Source of the DNA: Pogostemon cablin
Lineage: Eukaryota; Streptophyta; Magnoliopsida; Lamiales; Lamiaceae
Length of the DNA: 64,000 nucleotides
Assembly: GCA_023678885.1 (NCBI GenBank)
Contig: CM042954.1
Location: 2,788,198 to 2,852,197 of the forward strand
Reading direction: 5' to 3'
The translations under genes were made by a program, and so were the position numbers. Shown here piece after piece: positions 59,372-64,000 of this stretch; the stretch's first letter is position 1; every line of letters starts with the position of its first letter. Under the pieces are notes generated by a model, which saw only the letters and a list, made by a program, of their open reading frames with translations, was not told the origin of the DNA and made no database searches.

Positions 59372-60897
59372 ACCTGAAAATATTCACGAGTTAAGAAATC
59401 TGGAAGACTATTATCTTCTCCTTTTTTATAGATAATATCAAAATCAAATGGGGCTAAATGAGCCTGCCATCTAGCAAACATTTTCTTAGAAACATCATGT
59501 TTGAAATCTTTTTGAAACATAAATTTAGCTGCATTGCAATATGTTATAATAGTAAATTTCTGATTATACAAATCATCTTGAAATTTTAAAACACATTTAA
59601 CAATTGCAAGAAATTCTTTAGCAATAGTAGCATAATTTTTTTGAGAATCATTCCATTTCCCAGAATGAAATCTAACAAGATATGTTTGTTTATTATCCGG
59701 ATTAATCTGGGTTAATATACCACCAAATCCTATATTTGAGGCATCTGTCTCTATAATCTTTTTCCAATTTGGATTACTAATCATTAAGCAAGGTAGAGTT
59801 TTAACTCTGGATTTAATCTTTTTAACAGCATCAGTGTGACTATTAGTCCATGGTTTAGGATTCTTTTTAAGTCTATCATATAGAATAGATGTGTCCTTTA
59901 TCAAATTATGATAATAAGGAGCAATATAATTAAGACTTCCTAAAAATCTTTGTAACTGAGCTTTATCAGTTATCTCATCAGGAAATTTATCAACAAAATC
60001 AATGCTTCTCTTAATAGAAATAATATTTCCTTTTTCAATAATATGACCTAGAAATCTAATTCTAGTCTGAAATAATTCCATTTTTGGTTTAGAAATTACT
60101 AATCCATTTTGAATAATTAATGATTTAAAAATATGCAAATGTTTAAAATGCATTTCAATGATTTTTGAATATACCAAAATATCATCAATGTAAACAATTA
60201 TAAACTAACTATAAGGAGTAAAAATATCATTCATAATCTTCTGAAATTCAGAAGGAACATTCTTTAAACCAAATGGCATCACATTCCATTCATAATGTCC
60301 TATTGGAACATTAAATGCTGTCTTGTATCTATCAAATTTATTAATCTGAATTTGTCAGTATCCTGACTTAAGATCGAATTTCGAAAATATTAGACTATTA
60401 TAAAGTCTATCCAATAAATCCTTTTTATTAGGAATTGGATGTCTGATCTATTTCAGAACTTTATTTAGAGGTTTATAATTAATAACCAATCTTGGTATAC
60501 CTCTTTCAATCTCAGAATATTTATTAACATAAAATGCAGTACATGACCAAGGAGATTGAGAATGACTAATAAGTCCTTTATGTAATAAAGATTCAATTTC
60601 TTTTTTACATAATTCTAAATACTCTAAATTCATTTGACAAGGTCTAGCCTTTGTTGGAATATTATTTTCATCAAAAGAATCCTCATAAGATAAAGAAATA
60701 ATATGTTTTTTTCTATCCCAAAAAACATTAGGATGATCATTACAAATATCTAATGAAAATTGATTTTTCAAAAGAATAATTTTATCCTGTAATCTAGGAT
60801 TTTTCAATTGATCATCAAGAGTAATAATATTAATCTCTTGTTTTAAAAAATTAATATGATCTTGTTTTGCTTTGATATTATCATAAAGACTATGCAA
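59368..60897 (-). pseudogene. Endogenous caulimovirid reverse transcriptase and RNase H
   Basis: Minus-strand frame with RT motifs: GIPRLVINYKPLN (near 60470), FGLKNVPSEFQKIM (near 60250) and the catalytic YIDDILVYS (near 60175-60200). RNase H follows with ETDASNIGFGGIL (near 59740), TIAKEFLAIVKCV and the end RWQAHLAPFDFDI plus SLPDFLTRE. In-frame stops occur near 60205, at 60355-60357 and at 60448-60450. There is no integrase, and RNase H ends the polyprotein, as in Caulimoviridae and unlike LTR retrotransposons. It is an old integrated copy that cannot express an intact enzyme. Confidence 0.88.
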
Positions 60898-61244
60898 AAC
60901 TTTTGTAAAAGGTTCAATAATAAATTCAAGAAAAATATCATTTCCTTTAAAAGTACCAATAATACATTTATTATCAATCTTTTTTATAGGGTAAATATTA
61001 TTTAAAAATGGAGTTCCAAGTATAACTTGGTTTGAAATATTTTTTGCAAGTATAAAACTTTGCGAAATACATTTGTTATTAACACATACATAAGCTTTAG
61101 GGAGCTTATAATTAATCTGGAGTTTATCACCTCCTGCATGCCATAATGTATGACTAGTTTATGAAAATATCAAGTCGGTATTAACCCTTCCTGCATAATA
61201 TTTAAATGTGCACCACTATCAACAAGAGCAGTAAATGTTTTTGT
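60898..61244 (-). pseudogene. Endogenous caulimovirid aspartic protease region
   Basis: The active-site region TALVDSGAHLNIM (near 61205-61240) and, after a stop and frameshift, QVILGTPFLNNIYPI (near 60985-61030) lie between the zinc-knuckle region and RT in the expected order. The breaks exclude function. Confidence 0.75.
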
Positions 61245-62938
61245 TTAATGATTATCAATCAATAATGATATTTTTATATACCATTTTTGTGATATAACAA
61301 TCTCAATAGTAGAAAGAAATGTATCATTAAACATACTAGGTTTATTAACCTCAGTATTTTGAGAAATATCCTCATGTGAAATATTTTTTCCTTTAGAAAA
61401 TTCTTCTAATCTAGATATTCTAGATTCTTGAATAAGATTCTTATTCTTTAATAATTTTATTTCTTCTCTGAGATTATTAACCTCTTTATGAAGATCTTGT
61501 AGAGATATATCTCTTTGAACCTGATATTTGGTTCTTAACTGATTCATGACTTCTGTCATGTTATAAGACTTATTCTTATTAAGAATGTCTTGAGTCAATT
61601 CTTCTTCTTTATTAGAAGAGGAAGCTTCATTTTCATTACCAATATCATTGATAATCTGATTCCTTAACAAAGGATCTTTAATCATTTTTAGCACCTCAAA
61701 GATATTATCAGAGGTTAAAACATTAATCGACATATCTGAGAATTGAGATATAATCTTATAAAACTCAGATTGATTATTATCAAGATTATTAATCTCTTTT
61801 GGACATATTAATCCTTCTTTATAAGACTCACATTCTTCTGATTCAGAAATGTTTTCATCAACTAAATTATTGATGATTTCTTCTTCTGATTCAGAAGTAG
61901 ATGAAAATTCTGATTCTGATCTCTCAAATTCAGATTTTTCTTCTAGAGTCTGTATAATAATTTCCTTGATATCATCAGGAATTTCAAGATTATTAATCTT
62001 TTTCTTTGTCCAACAAAATTCTTTGGTATGACCTTTTTTTCCACATATTTTGCAATATCTATCTTTTTTCTTATTATAACTTTGTCTATAAGACTTCTTC
62101 TGAAACTTTTCTTCCTTTCTTTTATTCTTTTTCTCAATCTGTTTAGGAGAATATCTCCTATGTTTAGGTTTATAAACCTTTTTATCTCTATTAATTTTGG
62201 TTTTACTGGATGAAGGATTATCCAAACCAAATTATTGACAAAATTCTCCCAATTGTTTTTTCTCATCGAGATTTTGTCTTTTAATCTGTTGATTTAGCTT
62301 TATCTCATTACATAAAGCTAATCCTTCCTGAATACAGGTGTCTATTAGAGCACCATAAGTATAACTTTCATATGGAATCGTAATATTATTATGCTTTAAA
62401 GTTTTTCTTACCCTTTCAGCAAATAAGCTGGGTAATCCGTCAATAAATTTTGACTTCCAATGAATGTTATTACATTCTGGTAATTCCATCACTCTGCTTA
62501 GGAAAGTATCCTTATACCACCTAAAATCAGAAAGTGTTTTGCACCTCAATATTTGGAGCAGTGTTCTAATAGTATCACTATTATCACTGAACCTCCAGTG
62601 AAGTGTTCAATTATATTAACTGCAAGTGTATAAACTGCATTTTCGGTAATATTATTACCTTCTTGTTTAACCATATTGAGAATATTATCTCTATCATCTT
62701 GAGATAAATAATTATCCCACCAGCCTTTAAGCTGTCCAGTAAATCCAGCAACTATCATTGCTGCAATTACCTTATCAGAATAATTGCTATTTTTACAAAT
62801 AGTTGAGTACATAAGCATTCTATGTACTGTATTATAAATCTGTTTATTAGAATAGCCATCAATATTCCACTCATAGATTTTATTACCAGAATAACTAATA
62901 TCAATAGTATCAGTGTATTCTTCATGTAATACATCCAT
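61245..62938 (-). pseudogene. Endogenous caulimovirid coat protein region with zinc knuckle
   Basis: Three pieces: 62546-62938 and 62232-62549 encode the coat-protein core (IVAGFTGQLKGWWDNYL; NNIHWKSKFIDGLPSLFAER), and 61245-62225 encodes a Lys/Arg-rich stretch, a CCHC finger CKICGKKGHTKEFC (near 62030-62070) and then a long Ser/Glu-rich acidic tail with a coiled coil. The finger after a basic region is the caulimovirid coat-protein signature for nucleic acid binding. A stop at about 62229 separates two pieces in the same frame and a frameshift near 62548 the others. Confidence 0.8.
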
Positions 62939-64000
62939 GGGTGTTGGTCTATTATAATAAAACTTATTCTGTATTGGCTTATCAGCCCATTTTTATTGAT
63001 CTTATTGATCTGATTTTGAAAAACCTGCCTATAATCAGGATTTTCTATGATATTATCATATAACTCTTTATCAAGAGTTTTTATACTAAGTTTATTAAAC
63101 TTTTCCTCAAGAAATTTCTCAAGTCATATAATGGCTTGATTTTGAAATTAGATATAACTGGAGGTGGTTGGAAGCTTGACAAAGCTTCTTTTCCCTTATC
63201 TGTAATTATTACAGGTTGGAGATTTTGTTTTTCTCCTTTTCTGTAACTATTACAGTAGGTTGACTATTTTTATTAATAACTGATATTATCATATCCAATT
63301 TATTATGAATAGACTAGATTTGTTCTCCTAATACATTTATAAACAAATTTGTATAATTTTGATTTTCAAACATAGTATTAATATGTTTACAAGTAATCTC
63401 TATAGTATCATCTTCTATAAGTTTTGCAAATGCTAGAAAATTATAAATTTTTCCATTTTTCTTAATATGAAAAGATTGTTGTGGAGGATATATATCTGTC
63501 ACAACTGTGCCATTTTGCAAATTATAATTTCTTTCTAAAATAAAAATATAATTTTTTACATAGGTATTCATAAACCATGCTGCAAAAGGTATTAACATAT
63601 TTTTTTCTTTACAAGTTTTATAAAACTCATCTTAAAAACTTATAATTTCATTTTGAGTAAAATTCTCAAAAAACCATTTTCTAAAAGGTGTATAACCTTG
63701 ACTTTTAAATTCTTCAGAAATAATTTTTCTAGCTGAAGAACCAGGACAGAAATCTATTTTTTCATATAAATCCATAAATTATATTTTAAAATCCATTTCC
63801 GACATTGTCGGTTCTGACTCATCAATATGACGAGTATTTGCCTCTCTGACAATATTATTCCTGTTAATATATAATCTATCTGTAACAGGAGTAAATATTT
63901 CAGAATTATTATCTTCTCTTATCTGAGAAGTTGAAGATCGTGGTAATTCCACTTTGTAATCAATTGGAGAAATATAATTTTTTATTGAATTGTATCTTTG
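62939..64000 (-). pseudogene. Endogenous caulimovirid polyprotein, region before the coat protein
   Basis: Open pieces in one minus-strand direction (notably 63314-63598, with AAWFMNTYVKNYIFI) broken by several stops (near 63300, 63635 and 63780). By position it lies between the movement-protein and coat-protein parts; no movement-protein core was seen, and it would lie beyond the window edge. Confidence 0.6.

Noticed and set aside
1..64000. CRISPR arrays, operons or a novel defence system
   Set aside because: The window is plant nuclear DNA; the repeats seen are LTRs, MITEs, tandem arrays and microsatellites.

Overview
This is plant nuclear DNA, most likely from a eudicot. It holds one intact intron-containing host gene, one decayed host gene, and otherwise layers of LTR retrotransposons, MITEs, a MULE, Helitron-like ends, a LINE fragment and an endogenous pararetrovirus. 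No prokaryotic features, rRNA genes or intact tRNA genes were seen. The species cannot be fixed from sequence alone.

Layout. 1-7500: the 3' part of an Athila-type Ty3/gypsy element on + (broken ORF, 3' region, polypurine tract, 3' LTR), split by a minus-strand solo LTR (2678-4692). 7500-8578: half of another LTR. 9277-11338: a class II KNOX (KNAT7-like) homeobox pseudogene on minus with five recognisable exons. 11612-11757: a fold-back repeat. 11902-18250: a decayed Athila/Tat-like gag-protease remnant interrupted by a solo LTR with perfect 5-bp target duplication (12837-14745) and by a LINE 3' fragment.

18964-29771: the intact gene, a 12-exon minus-strand MINDY (FAM63/DUF544) deubiquitinase. 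Its splice sites are canonical and the exons join to 716 codons plus a stop. Intron 8 holds a decayed short-LTR gypsy element. 30080-37158: LTR elements and rearranged LTR pieces upstream of that gene. 37159-41981: a truncated minus-strand Ty1/copia element with its 5' LTR, tRNA-Met-type primer site and a GC-rich leader.

41982-53130: a Tekay/Del-type chromovirus (gag, protease, RT, RNase H, integrase, chromodomain, 3' LTR). Its gag is split by a solo LTR (42638-47567), itself carrying a Stowaway MITE and a 2.3-kb MULE with 9-bp target duplications. 53130-59330: hairpin-bearing repeats, a small Helitron-like element, a second Helitron 3' end next to pieces of an unrecognised host gene, several Stowaway MITEs (one inside another) and AT-rich DNA. 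59331-64000: a decayed endogenous caulimovirid on minus (coat-protein region, zinc knuckle, protease, RT/RNase H, start of a second ORF).

Most notable observations: a heat-shock-element-like array of five contiguous perfect units just upstream of a TATA box in the Athila LTR; the intact MINDY gene ending in a CaaX-like box; the nested insertions at 42-47.5 kb with matching target duplications at each level; the probable Helitron gene capture; and a sequence module shared between gypsy and copia LTRs.
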